Source: Lutjanus erythropterus
Lineage: Eukaryota > Chordata > Actinopteri > Lutjaniformes > Lutjanidae
Assembly: GCA_020091685.1 (NCBI GenBank)
Contig: CM034594.1
Location: 33,910,433 to 33,974,432, forward strand
Reading direction: 5' to 3'
DNA length: 64,000 nt
Position 1 is the first letter of the stretch. Each line of letters begins with the position of its first letter. Below the pieces are notes generated by a model. It was given only the letters and a program-made list of their open reading frames with translations, searched no databases and was not told the origin of the DNA. Shown here one piece after another: positions 33,286 to 45,367 of the stretch. A program made the position numbers and the translations under genes.

Positions 33286-34385
33286 GAAGGGATGGTTAGG
33301 GTGTTTTGAAGTGGGTTTGTATGAGGTACTTATCCATACTCAGTGTTTTACCTACAATAGGTGGTGGTAGGCAGTTCGGCTGAGTGTCTGGGAAGGAAGC
33401 TAAGCAATGTGCTGCTGTGGACAGGATCAGCAGCAAAACTATTTCAGTTTAAGTGTATGCTATATTCAGAATGTTTTCACTGCTTTACCTCGCTGTCTGA
33501 TGAGGAATTGAAGTTATTTCACGTATGATACATTGTTCTCACCAAAGCAACCAGACTCCTTTGACAAAAAAATGCAATTTTACATAGCAGTTGTTGGTCA
33601 ACAGCTGCTTCGATCTATTTTTGTGTTATTGTGTGAATCTGAACTAACCATATGAATCACTGAAGTCACATGAGTAACATGAAAAACAGACAGCTTTTTC
33701 AGATGGGAAACTGTTCTTATATAAGCCAAATATCACTCTCTCCAAAGTCACCAGACTGCTTTGACAAAACACTAATTTTACCTTGCAGGACGGAGGAGTT
33801 GTTCATTGATATAATTAGAAGACAGACAACTGTCCTCCATTTCTTTCCACTGTACAAAACTGTAGTCAAAATATCCTGGAGTGTCAAATTAGTAATTAAA
33901 ACCAGCTGATGAAACACATTAACTCTTGAACAAACATCAGTGTGATAAGAACAACTCAAACTGAATGAAAAAAAGTCTTTGGTGTGTACTTTCATGCTTT
34001 AGTTTGGTCCATGAGCACTGCAGAGGATTTATGACCTGTACTGCAGCCAGCCACCAGGGGGAGATCAAGATGCTTTGGCTTCTCTCTCAGGGAGCTCTCA
34101 TGTTGTCTATATCTATATATATAGTCTATGGAGTTGCTTGTCAGTTAGTTTGCATTATTGCATGACTTCAGTGTTTATAGTTCAGATTCAGCAAAGTTGC
34201 ATAATAACACAAACTAATAGATCAAGGCAGCGGCCAACCAGAAACTCTTATCTTCTGTGATGTAAATTTACTGGTTTCGGCTACAGAGTTTGGTTGGTTT
34301 AGAGAGAGAGCAATGTTTGACTTGTATAACTGCAGTTTAAGGTCAGAATAAGTACCTCATACAACCTGACTTCTATCCCTTTAAG
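33286..34385. mobile_element. Foldback element family, copy B
   Basis: Left end gaagggatggttagggtgtt, right end acttctatccctttaa. The internal left-arm segment (dagacagctttt...ccagactgctttgacaaa) occurs twice, around 33495-33580 and 33690-33780, so the copy carries an internal duplication or a nested insertion. The right arm repeats the arm pattern inverted (gaggcagcggccaaccag, ctacagagtttggttggttt). Confidence 0.65.
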
Positions 34386-34389
34386 GTTA

Positions 34390-36120
34390 GAAGCGTCTTA
34401 GACTGACCATCAGTTAGGTGCGTCACTTAAAAACGTAGAAGAAACCACAAAAAAAAAAAAAAAAAACTTTCTTGTTAGACGCTAGTCTTTATGCGGTCTG
34501 TCACATTTCGTTATGTTACCTCTGACCAGTGAATGATTGCCAAGAGGCACATGGGAGAAAAGCCTCAAAGTATCAGCTTCTAGTGTTGGTTTGCAGAGAC
34601 AAAGGATGGCAAGAATGGTTGTTCCCTTTGGGTACAAAACAAGAATAATAGGTGATAGGTTGCATTTTTGTTTTGGCAGCTAAGACAGAGAACACTGCAA
34701 CAGTCATAATATGACACTTTGTTTATGCTACTGTAATTTTTTGAAATGTTATCTTTTTGAACGTGTGGAACTTTATAGGTTTGGCCAAGGACACTTGAAT
34801 AAATCAATAAATTAATTAGTTGCAAACTCTGTGGAAGGAACACTGTTGCCCAAAGCATCAGATATGGAAGTCTTTCTAACAATTATTCTAGAATGCTAAT
34901 GTCTTCTTTTCAAGTTATTATATTTGTTTTTAACCTAAGGTTTGTCAAGACGTCTCTAGCAGTTTCAGAGGAAGAATTGAGCCCCAAGTTTTGAATGCAT
35001 AAGCAACATCAAAGGAGAGCGTGGCTGTTGCCTGTTGAGGTCAGTTGTTGACACGTCTCTGCAGCATCAGACTTGTGACTCCTGACCACTCTAGGCATCA
35101 GCTGAATGAAGGTTGAGAGAGATGGATCTGGGGCAGATGGCGGGTGATTAAGCCACCACTGGGCGTCACAGTCGAGGATTGAAATATCCTGTGAAAGTTG
35201 TATATGCTATTGTAACATTTGTCCCTGACAGATTGCTACAGGAATCAAACAGTTGCGAAAGCTTTGTGCTCTTGAATCCAGGCTTTTCAAAAAATACTGG
35301 CAGGTGCATGAAGACAAAATCATTGAAATAGGAAGCTGTTCCTAAAAAAAAAAAAAATCCTGCACACTTGATGCTAAGCTTCCAATTTATTTTACCAATG
35401 AATGCTGATTTCTTATATTCTTACGCACGTGTTGCTGGGAGGTATCTTCGTCTCTTTGGGCTCTTTCAGTTCACATTCTGGTAGAATCACTGTACAGTGT
35501 TTTATTTTTTTTGCAAGCCCTTCACTAAAATAACATCTATTTATCACTTTCTACAACTTAAAAGCAGGTATGACCATTCTCAAATATAGAGTCCTCTCAG
35601 CCATCTGACTGTACCCAAGAAAGTCTCTGTGGCAGCAATTACAAACTTTTGGATGGTAATGTATGAATCAATGGACATGGATCATGTATTTTCTGGTTTA
35701 TATGATAATATGTTGCCATAGCTTTGCAGTATTTCCTAAAAATAAAGGTATGTTGTCCAATAAAATACTAGCCAAAATTGCAGTGAAAGCTTTTTTTATC
35801 CTAATGAGCTTAAAAATCTTTGGATAGATTTAACCCAACAAAGATTAATGTTTAAACCCAATAAAATTAATAAATATTTGATTTAAGCCTCAGTTTAGTT
35901 TTTAATGTAAACTGTATTTTTTTTTAACTAATTTATTTTGCACCAAAACTTAAAAGTCACATTTAAAATGTGACTCTGTATTAACTTTTAACTGACACTT
36001 GAGTAGGTTTAACTTTTAAAATAACTGCTTTTTTAAAAGGATTGAAAAAATAATTAAAGTTAACAAAGTTTTTCTTCATGGAAGATCAATTAGAGCTTCT
36101 CTGCCAGCCATCATGACTAG
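34390..36120. other. Intergenic; unique-looking block at 34.9-35.3 kb
   Basis: No gene. From about 34925 to 35330 the sequence is less AT-rich and has no obvious repeat words (for example aggcatcagctgaatgaagg, gcgggtgattaagccaccac); it could be conserved non-coding DNA. The rest is AT-rich with A/T runs. Confidence 0.35.
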
Positions 36121-36129
36121 GCTAAGTAG

Positions 36130-36510
36130 TCTAACAAAATTTTTTGCCAGCTTTTTTTTTTTCTTTTTACCTAACTAACAAATGCTATAATGCTGGGTTT
36201 CTTTAACTAGCCAGCAAATAGTGTAACATGCAGTTAACCTTTTAGCTTGTTAGCAAACAATACAATATTTTCTTTTTTCCTTTCTGGCCAACTAGCAAAC
36301 AATGTAACATTTAGCTAATTTTTTAGCTAGCCAACAATAAGTTTAAGTTTTAGCTAGCTAGCAAACAAATTAACATTTTCTAAACCTTTTAGCTAGTTAG
36401 CAAACAGTGTAATGTTTTACTAACTTTTTTGGCTAAACAGCAAACAATATAAAATTTTTGGTTTGTTTTTACCTTTTAGCTTATCAGGCAAAGTTAACAA
36501 TTTTCACCCT
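36130..36510. repeat. Diverged tandem array, unit about 39-42 bases
   Basis: The phrase agcaaaca/agcaaata recurs at 36213, 36252, 36294, 36360, 36399, 36439 and, weaker, near 36332 and 36486. Each is followed by ..tgtaacatttt and preceded by ttttagctagYtag. Most steps are 38-47 bases; one interval is shortened to 28. Confidence 0.75.
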
Positions 36511-36971
36511 TGTTTTAAACTAAACTATTTTCAACCTAGTTTTGCTAAATTCTGATTAGAGCTAGTCTTGAATTAATATTTGTACAACCCAGTCTGTGTG
36601 TTTGTGGGGAAAAAAAACAGTGATAATGTTTGTTCCTAGATGGAAAATGTGGCTTCAAAGTCTCTTTCTGTGGACGTTGTGTCCTCAGAGTGAACTACTT
36701 CAGTCTCTTTCTCGTTCAGGCCGTCTCTTGACAAATCCAACTGAGCTCAAGTTGTCGGTCCAGTAATGACGGCCATAACTTCTGTTAAGAATACTTTCAG
36801 TGGTAACACGCCTCAAATCTAAAAACATCCACAGTGTAACCTTATCGCTCTTATTTTTATCTTTAGTGAATGACGTCTTACACTCACATGTATGATGGAT
36901 TAATGGGTTTTATCTTGTGATCATCATGAGGATGTGGTCTCCCACACACAAATGCTAATACGCCAGCACAA

Positions 36972-36972
<1 letters not shown>

Positions 36973-37003
<31 letters not shown>
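36973..37003. repeat. (CA)n microsatellite
   Basis: About 31 bases of CA. Confidence 0.92.
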
Positions 37004-37006
<3 letters not shown>

Positions 37007-37589
37007 CCCCAGATGTTTCTTGACATGGTCTGCTGTGACTCCAGTACATTTGTTTATCCCTGCATGCGTAGTTAACTCTCCATGCTCTGCACTTTTCCAC
37101 TGGAACACCCACTCCTGATTTTCCTTGTACACTCTGAATTAACATGAGAACTGTCTCACTGGTGGACATAGACTTAGACTGAAATCACAAATACCAAAGC
37201 TTTGCCAAAAAGATGCCACTGTGCTTGTCACACATCTGCTCTCTGGTATGAAACACCACCAGCAAACCAGCACATAGTTCCATGACTGCTTTATCAGACG
37301 TGCCATGGCAGGTGTCCCAAAAGTGCCATCCAGATGCTGTTGTGAATGGGGGATATTTATTATACTTGCAATACAGCTTTGTGAACGTTTAATCACAGAC
37401 AGAACTTTTAAAACAAATACTTTCTTCATAATTCTGCGTGTCACTTGAGTTTCACTTGCATCACTCTAACCTATGTTTAAAGCCCCGCACAGGTGTTTTC
37501 ACTAATTATACCTCCAGATGTGTTGAAGCTGGATGCTGCTGTGCTGGAATTTACCTGATATCACAAAATTCTTTGTTTCAATAAGAATC

Positions 37590-37930
37590 TTAACAAGTTT
37601 TCCCTGCCCTGACAGGTGCGACAAGGCTTACAGGAGACACTTTCTGTCCAACCACCAAACAGAATAAACCAAAGTATTGAATTAACAAAAGATGCCAATC
37701 TGGAACACTGGACGAATCAAACCAAAACTCAAACAAACTGAACTGCTTTCTGGCCCTTATCTCTTTACTGTCAGAGACACAAAGCAGAGGCAGATCCTGA
37801 CAAAACACAGACTCACAGACCACAGTCTGTCCGCAGAGAGAGGACAATACAAGAAGTCCTATAGAGGAAAGAGTCTTTGGCCACTGTGGACAGGTGAGGG
37901 ACAGGGACGCACTTCCTCTTAAAATGTAAT
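37590..37930 (+). pseudogene. Non-LTR retrotransposon ORF fragment (C-terminal part)
   Basis: The plus-strand frame 37692-37922 contains QILTKHRLTDHSLSAERGQY followed by a run with LWPLWTGE. This resembles the segment LTxYRLSDHSLAIExGR...LCxHCxxGEVE that recurs at the end of retroelement-derived reading frames in fish. The CxxC-like part is disrupted (W for the cysteines). About 75 codons survive with no reverse transcriptase domain. Fragment only. Confidence 0.5.
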
Positions 37931-38967
37931 ACAATAAAATCAGAGCAGAATATTACAAGAAAATAAAATTTATTAATTTAATGATTAGGAGAGGGACATG
38001 CAGCACATTTAGCAGCACAATATATGACTGTATGTATGTGTATGGACTCTCTCTACAGTGTAGATCCCATGGGATGTCTGTTATATTTGATGTCCACAAT
38101 TAATATGATATTTTTTAATGTTCTGTAGTGCATTTGTCTTTTGTTTTGGCTTTTGTTTTGTTTTCTGTTACCATACCACAATAATTTTCAAGATAAAAAA
38201 AAAGACAATTAAACCTGCCCAGAGACTACAGATGTAAAATTGTGTTTTTGCTAACTCTGGCATATTTACAACATGTATTACACACTGATGTTCAGTAATA
38301 TGCTCTGTCCCTGATAAATGAATACAAAGAAATAAAACAAGGGACATATGGATAATAACATAATTATCATTAAATGTGACAAATATATCTTGATCTGTCC
38401 AACAGACATATAGAGAACACATACACATACGCACACACACAGACACACAAACATTTACTGGTTTAAATCCATTTTTTCAATTTTTGCTTTTTCTTTATAT
38501 ATTATATTATTTGTCACATTTATTTATGAATTTATTGTGTTTTTATTGAATTGAATTAATATGTACTACTACTTTTTTATTGAATCATTACACTTTGGTA
38601 ATACTGTTTATAAAACATTAATGAATAAAGCATATTGAATGGATGGAGCTGACAATCAAGTGTAATCAAGCAACACAAGTGAAAACACCTGTATGGGTGG
38701 TCTACAACTTAACTTGGATTTATTTTCACAGCTCTAATCACTGGTTCTGTTGGTCATGATAAAACTGTACTTTGTTACCAAAAGTAATTGTGAGAAAATA
38801 AAAAGGCAAAATTACAACCCAGACTGTCTGTTTACACACTGACCACCTGGTTCAACTCTAACTTACTATACTTGCTGTAATTGAGCACACTTGTGGTTTT
38901 CCAGTGTAAGGGCATGGTCACACATGCACGAAAGCAGGGGAGTGACCATCGCCTGCCATACTGAAGT

Positions 38968-39147
38968 GAAATAGCAGAGTAAACACAGGTGTTACCAATG
39001 ATACTAATTAAGGTCCCATTCCATTTAGTAGTATAACCTTTCCACTGTGCCAGCATGCAACATATATCAGCATCCTGACTCTGTTTGACCTGAATGGAAC
39101 TGCAACTTAATTAGTATCACTGGTAAAACCTGTGTTTACTCTATTTC
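38968..39147. repeat. Inverted repeat with ~54-base arms
   Basis: The left arm (38968-39022: gaaatagcagagtaaacaca ... tactaattaaggtcccattcc) pairs with the right arm (39094-39147: tggaactgcaacttaatta ... tgtgtttactctatttc) with about 85% identity. The loop is about 70 bases. Confidence 0.8.
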
Positions 39148-39539
39148 ATGCCACAATGGCTGCTGTGAAAAAGGTCTATTAGTTGAAGCTGTGACTTCAC
39201 TTGTCAAAGTTAACAAAAGTTGAAGTGAAGATGTGAATTTCTTGCCTTAGTGGGAGATTATTAGACAGCGTGAGAGCATTCATTTGCGGTTTATCATCCA
39301 AATAATATGCTAGCCAATCTAGTGAAACTGTTTGTCTGCTTTGTTTGTTTGTTAGTTGCCCCAATGGACCAGTTCGTGGACGTTTTTTTTTTTTTTTTTT
39401 TTTTCTTTCACAGATTTTGCAGCATTATGAGATCTTAGCACCTTTTGGCGAGTACAAAATTTATCAAAACAGACAGAATTGATGGTGTTAGTGATCAAGA
39501 AAATTAAACCTTTTTCACAGCAGCCATTTTGACATGAAA
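39144..39539. repeat. Second inverted repeat, overlapping the first
   Basis: The left arm 39144-39174 (tttcatgccacaatggctgc tgtgaaaaagg) pairs with the right arm 39509-39539 (cctttttcacagcagccatt ttgacatgaaa). Two mismatches in 31 bases. Confidence 0.85.
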
Positions 39540-39599
39540 ACTGGTCGCCATTCACTTAAATTGTTTGGGAGATTCTGCAACGCTGTTTTTCTGTGAAAC

Positions 39600-39715
39600 T
39601 CCAGCAGTGTTTTGTGGACTATAAAAAAACTAAACCTGACCTTCAGTCAGCATGAGGGTGAGTAGATAATGACTGAATTTTTATTTTTAGGTGAACTATG
39701 CCTTTAAACTAACAA
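39600..39715. repeat. Terminal segment of a common fish DNA element
   Basis: cagcatgagggtgagtagat, aatgactgaatttttatttt and aggtgaactatgcctttaa match the frequent fish phrase ...catgagggtgagtaaatRatga.agaatttt.atttttgggtgaactatccctttaa. It probably forms the right end of the foldback complex that starts near 38.9 kb. Confidence 0.65.
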
Positions 39716-40104
39716 CAGGGTATAACAGGCAAGGACTTTTTTCGCATCTCTTCAGATATTTCTTTGCTAGTAAAATCTCATCAATAACTACTCTCCCCTG
39801 GCGATTCTTTCTTAATCTCTCCTGCTTGAAATTCTGCAGCCATCTCCTTGCTCCTAAAGGTGAGAGTTGTGCAAACAGCTGCTGCGGGTCACATGCTTTG
39901 TCACATTGTTAACACATAATAAGCCCACGCACTCTTGTAAACATCAAAGACCTCAAGTCTTTTTCTCTCGATGGCGATGCAGCCTCCCCTCTGTTGCTGC
40001 TTTGAACACGTACACCATTATTACTGCTGCTGGTGTGAGGAGAAAGAGAATTTCTGTGAAGATGTGTGTACCTTGCACGCAGAAGACACACATGCACAAT
40101 ACTT

Positions 40105-40127
40105 ACACACACACACACACCACACAT

Positions 40128-40160
<33 letters not shown>
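40105..40160. repeat. (CA)n microsatellite, interrupted
   Basis: CA runs at 40105-40120 and 40131-40160 in a CA-rich zone. A second CA-rich patch lies at 40282-40318. Confidence 0.92.
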
Positions 40161-40165
<5 letters not shown>

Positions 40166-40429
40166 GTACAGCCAAGGCCCTGGCATGTCTGAAAAGAACC
40201 CTTTGATGGTGCGGCCCTCACTCCTCATTTGCCGTTTGAGTTGGCATTGGCAGAGTTCTCCTGAGGTCCCCTGGCCCCTGCGCACACACACTCACACACT
40301 CGCGCACACACACACACAGCCCTGAAAGCCTCGTGGAGCCTGCAGGGAGTCAAACTGCTCTCACCTGTTGTCTCTGGCAGCCTAAGAGGGGACGATTAGC
40401 GCCCAGCACTGACAATATGCTCTTTGTTC

Positions 40430-40645
40430 CCCTCTTTCTCTCACTCTACCTCACTGCCATCTCACACTCGCAGTCTGTCGCTTCTGCCACTGCTCATTTC
40501 TCCCTCTGCCCGGCTGTCTGTCTGTCTTCCTCTGTTCCTACCTCTCAGTGTCTGCCTGTCTGTCACTCTGTGTCCATCTTGCTCGCTTACTATTTCTGTC
40601 TCCCTCCCTCTTTCTCTCGTCTCTATCTGCCTCCAATGCCCTTGT
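40430..40645. repeat. Pyrimidine-rich low-complexity tract
   Basis: CTCT/TCTGTC-rich on the plus strand (tgtctgtcttcctctgttcc). The long open frames here on both strands (106, 130 and 75 codons) come from the skewed composition. Confidence 0.75.
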
Positions 40646-40649
40646 GGCC

Positions 40650-41220
40650 ATGAGAGCAGCGTGTGGAAAACAGTTGAGCGCTTTATCACAGATCATCGAG
40701 GTAATCCCTTGCAAATACGCTCCGTGATGGCGCTGCACACATGTGCTGCAGAGGTCTCATCGCCGGACCGGTCACAGCGACCGAGGGCAGATTTATCTAA
40801 TTTTGCTTTGCACTGATATCAAGACCGCGGAGAGGTCAAATGTTTTAAACATTAGCATCGACGCACAGTATAAAATGTGCGGTCCGCAGCACATGTTCCA
40901 CTCTGAATGCATTAGCATGTATTAGAGAGGCCCGGTCATCCCTGACTGGCATCTGTGGGCGAGAGGGTGTAACAGAGAGCGTCCCTCACGCCAAGAAGAG
41001 CACAGAGGCCACAAACAGCCCGGGTGTGACATTTCCACAGGCTGGGTCACAGACGCACAGCTGTATAAAGTGGCCTTTATGACCAGAGGGGAAGACCTCT
41101 GTGAGATCTGGGTAAGTCGAGCTAGCGTTCCTGCGTACATTGAAAACATAGTGGACAGTATTTGGGGGGGTGGGTGAGGTGCAGAGAGGAAAGGCGTGTC
41201 TGTCAGCTGAGTATCAGCTA
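40650..41220. promoter_or_regulatory. Candidate conserved non-coding island
   Basis: Between the pyrimidine tract and AT-rich desert lies about 570 bases of complex, GC-balanced sequence (tgagcgctttatcacagatc, aaacattagcatcgacgcac). There is no repeat resemblance and no convincing exon. Regulatory function is inferred from composition alone. Confidence 0.35.
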
Positions 41221-41377
41221 CACTTAAAAATGAAAATAGCATTCATAAGACTCTCCTTGCGTTCACTTTCATGCACTTACTGTTAAAGGAGACAAATCCA
41301 CCCTGAAGTGCAGTTCATATTAAAATATTAGGAACAAACACTTCATTTTTTAATCCATTCTGTTTGGTATAATAATA

Positions 41378-42060
41378 ATTAATTCTATTTGTATCGCACC
41401 TTGTACAACATGGTTACAAAGTGCTTCGCTACAGCAGAATAAAAACCAATAAGAGTTGCTTGATCTCAGGGCCTTGGATCTTGAAATCTCTAAAAGGGAG
41501 TTGAGCAGTCGCTGATAAACTCAGGGGCCAGTGCCGTTCGTGCCTTCAAAGTGATAATTATGTTAAAATCAATTCTATAACACACAGGCAGCTGGGGTTA
41601 TGTGTACTCCTTTATGGGAATTTGTGAGGAGTCTGGTGGAGGTATTTTGAATTAACTGAAACACTGAAGTCTGGACAGGTTGTATTTACTTAAGCAGGAA
41701 TAGAGTAAACTGCAGTAAAGCGGGATATAATGAAAGCATGACTTACAGGTTTTTGGGGAACAGAAAGGAGCAGATCTTGGAGATTCTGCTAAACTCTGTG
41801 AAGCAAGACTGGACGACTGTTTTAACATGCTGATTGAAATTTAGATTACTGTTGAAAATGATGGCAAGATTTCTACAGCTTGAGGTTACACTGCTGGGAA
41901 AAGTTGAGTTGAGTCTGAACCTGTGATAATGACTTCAGATTTATCTGTATTTGATTGGAAGAAATTATTTCACAACCAGTTTTAAATCTCATTTAAGTGT
42001 GCGCTGAGAGGTTTATAAAGTCCTGTGGATTACTGGTCAAATATAATGTGATATTTTGAG
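41378..42060. repeat. Dispersed repeat of the 'tttatatcgCACCTTGTAC..AAAGTGCT' type
   Basis: attctatttgtatcgcacct ... acaaagtgcttcgctacagc is a frequent fish interspersed phrase. A relative with tttatagagcatgtt ... ccaaagtgctttaaag occurs at 44450-44500. The downstream part to about 42060 may belong to the same decayed element. Confidence 0.45.
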
Positions 42061-42389
42061 AATTTAACGAAAGTTAAAGTTCACTTGAAGTCTTTGAAAT
42101 AGCTGAAATGCTGAAAGACGTTGCCGTGGTGGCTGGGAGAAAGAAGTTAAAGGTTGAGTTTGAGTGAAAGCCTGAGTGAAGATGGAGAAGGTAGGTAGGC
42201 AGGTAGCGCTTTATTTATTCACGTGGAGAAATTTTGGTCTCACAGCAGCAGAGATATGATGGAATAGGAAAAGAAGAGATAGTAAATAAGCAAATAACAT
42301 ACAAGACAATACAATAAAGAAGTAAAGATACTAACCATAGAACTAATGTGAGACAAGGAACATCAGTAAGGATAGTCTTTTGCTTTGCT

Positions 42390-42600
42390 TTTCTTTTCTT
42401 TTTTTTTGTTGTTTATTTATTTAAAGGTTATTTTGTGGGGCTTTTAGGCTTTATTTGACAAGACTTAGACTTTGAGAGAGAGCAAGGAAGGCCAGGAAAC
42501 TGGTGGGAGAAGACACACAGTAAAGAGCCGCAGGCTGGAACTGAATCCATGGTCGCTGCTGAGTATGCAGCTTCCGTACATGAGCTACCGGGTATATAAG
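42390..42600 (-). repeat. tRNA-type SINE, probably inverted
   Basis: ggaaggccaggaaactggtg, gccgcaggctggaactgaat and tgagctaccgggta resemble the fish SINE phrase ...ccacaggctggaatcgaaccca...gtgagctacc. Read on the minus strand this gives a tRNA-like 5' part (ggtagctcatg...ttcagttccag). Confidence 0.5.
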
Positions 42601-43950
42601 TATGAACTAAAGTATAAAAAGTGTAAAAAGTAAAAAGCGTCAGCAGTGCAATAGGCAGTCTGCTTAAAAAGTTGTCAATTTAGAGTGATCTTTGAGTGAG
42701 GTTCAAGCACTGAAAGCAGTCGAAATGTCAGTCAAACTTTGGCTGAAATTTGGCCTGTGTCAGCTGAAGTGGAGGTCCTGAAAATTAATTAGCACCAGTT
42801 CAAACTGTATAAAGTAAAAGAACTGACAGCTGAAGTGAAAGCAGCTGGAGTGAATTATCTACAAATTGTCTATGGTCACCACATCTGGCTGTGTACACAT
42901 CCATTTGGGAGTATAATTGAGTGCTGTACATACCCACGCATGGACAGATGCGGACACCATGGACATAGGTCGTGTCTGTAGTGGCCTCATGGAAAAGTCC
43001 ATGGATGGGTCCGCATAGTCACAACAAATTGGGAATACTGGGATGTCCACAGAGCCTATGCGTACACTGCATGATTTACTTTGACCCTAGCAGGCCTACT
43101 GGGTGAGAGCCAAAGAGAGTACTAAGAGAAAGACATCCTGGACAGAAGAAGTCCTTTTTAATTGTTTTTCTGTGTTATCGTAAATGAACTTGAATTTACA
43201 TATTGTTTTTCTAGTCTAGTTAGTTGACCACTAAAGCACTTTTACAATTCACAGTCACATTTACCCATTGGCTCCCACAATCACACACACTGTCACACAG
43301 CGATGAGACAGTATCTTACCCAGGGACGCTTCAACATGTGGACTGGAAGAGCAGGTGATCTAACAGCTTCAGCAACTTCCAATCAGTGGATGAACCACTC
43401 TTCCTCTACCTCCTGAGTCACGGCCATAATAAAGTTTGAAATCAGACCAGGTAAGGATAAATGCTGTGTTCCCATTGAGTAGCAGGTCATCTGCAGGCAT
43501 CTGTTTGCCAAAAAATGTGTGTTTATCTTTATGCACTTTAAAAGTCACCAGGATGCAGGAAACAAAGTTTATGAAACTCAGATATATAAATACAGTAAGA
43601 ATTACAAGCAGTAAAAGAAAATAATAATAATAATTGAGAAATATAAGATCTTCTGCTCAGAGGTAACAGTAGGGATTGTGTTTAAAGATGCATACCAACA
43701 CATCAGTCCAATTTCATGCCTTGCTTAGTGTTAGCAGTCTCTTATCACACAAGCTGATAAAGTGTTTCCGTTCACCTGACCAGTGTGCAAACACAACAGG
43801 TACTGCACCCACAATGTACACATGAATGAACTGTGACTTCAGTGTTTTTGGGCAGGGGAAGGTAATACAGTACAAATGTACCCATTTAGCGACATTTAGT
43901 ATCTATAACTAACCTGACACGCCAGATGGTTTGCTACACATAACCATCTG
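42600..43950. other. Intergenic, nothing recognised
   Basis: No coding region or repeat that I can name. Confidence 0.4.
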
Positions 43951-44061
43951 GGAAGATGCACATAGAAATTGTTGGAAGAGGGCGGATGCTTTCAAAAAAC
44001 ACTAGGCAGGTGATTGGATGAATCTGTCACGTCAAACACTGGGTAACTTCAACCAATCAGA

Positions 44062-44244
44062 TCAACTCACCGAATCGAAGCTGAAGCTGCCCGGAAGAAG
44101 AGCGAAAACATCTTTTCCATTGATAAAAGCCTTCAGTGCCGTTCTTTGCTCTTCTTTCAATGAAGAAGTACTCTCCAGTTCTGATATAGCTACGCTAATA
44201 TCTTCAAGAACCGCCATTGTTTGTTTGAGACGAGTTGTTTCCAT
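44062..44244 (-). pseudogene. RecQ-type helicase N-terminal fragment, transposon- or retrocopy-derived
   Basis: Sixty codons from an ATG at 44244 end SSLKEEQRTALKAFINGKDV then FALLP. LKEEQRxALxxFlxGkDVFAlLPTGFGKS is the Q-motif-to-Walker-A region of RecQ-like helicases that occur in many copies in fish. Here the sequence departs just after ALLP, so the GFGKS nucleotide-binding loop is absent. The flanks (ggaagagggcggatgctttc, accaatcagatcaactcacc) look like repeat sequence. The fragment has lost the ATP-binding site. Confidence 0.6.
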
Positions 44245-44444
44245 GGATGCTTCTCACTGTCGGCAGACCTAAAATCACGCCTGCAGCTGCCCGAAGTCCC
44301 TCCAAGGATGCTGACTGGCTCGCACCACCTCTGGTGTGGACACAAACAGATAATTAGGATAATTTGAAGATGGATTCTCGTGTGATGTTGCGAATCCAGC
44401 TGCCTCACAAGGTAAAATTAAAACTGGACCAAATGTGAATCAAA

Positions 44445-44505
44445 GTAAACTTATTTATAGAGCATGTTAAAAAAAATGACCAAAGTGCTTTAAAGAGAAA
44501 TGAAA
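44445..44505. repeat. Short relative of the repeat at 41.4 kb
   Basis: aacttatttatagagcatgt ... gaccaaagtgctttaaag; the fish phrase 'tttatagagcac...caaagtgctttac'. Confidence 0.5.
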
Positions 44506-45367
44506 ACCACATTTAGATAATTAAAATGAAAATAAAAAGATAAATGCATCAGATATAGAAAGCCAGCTTTAGTCAACAGAAACACTTACTCACCTAACTG
44601 CCCTCATGTTTCTGTTGGCCCCTCTGAAGCTGCAGCAGGGTGACTTGGTTTAAGTTGGCACTGGTGAGCAGCTGGAGCACAAACACTACCTGTCAGCTCC
44701 TGGAGGCTCCTATCATCCCGCTGTGGTGCTGTCTCCCGGAAAAAGCAGCGGCAGCCTGAGTCTGTCTTCTGAATTTAACACCAGGCTGCAGTTCATACAC
44801 ATGTGCCCTAAACCTCTTAAGTAATCCATAATGTCCTCTGCTGGGACGTGACATTAGCTGACCAGAATCCCATTTTTAACATTGAGCTGATGACCGTGAA
44901 CCCCAGAAAAAATGAGATCATATCTGAGCAAAACTCCTTCTGCAGTTCTTTCACTGTCCATTGATGTCAGAACTAATTAGGAGATGACAGAAGAAACTCG
45001 GCTGCCTCAGCCCACTGCAGAGAGCATTGGCCAGTATTGTAGAAGATACAGAACTGCTACTACAATTAATGCAGGGAAATGAGGTTCAAAATCAAGTCAA
45101 GTGTTCCTTTGAATGGCACACGTCTCCAGGCTGCAGGGCTTTGTGAGCATTAAACTCTTGAAGGTGTAGGAACAGTCGGGTCCTGACTATTGAAATACAT
45201 CAACAGGGATACTTGAAGGTGCCACTTAAAGGAGTAATATATAGTGACTGCGTGTGCAGTCCATAGACTGCATATGAAATCCTATTTAATAACTATGGTT
45301 GAAGCCCCTTCTACCCAGACATGGGGAAAGCTCTGCAGGAGCACCGCAGGAGCACTGCAGGAGTGCA

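Noticed and set aside
40333-40816. Long plus-strand frames (106 and 130 codons)
   Set aside because: Driven by a CT-rich tract that lacks stop codons; no domain or splice evidence.
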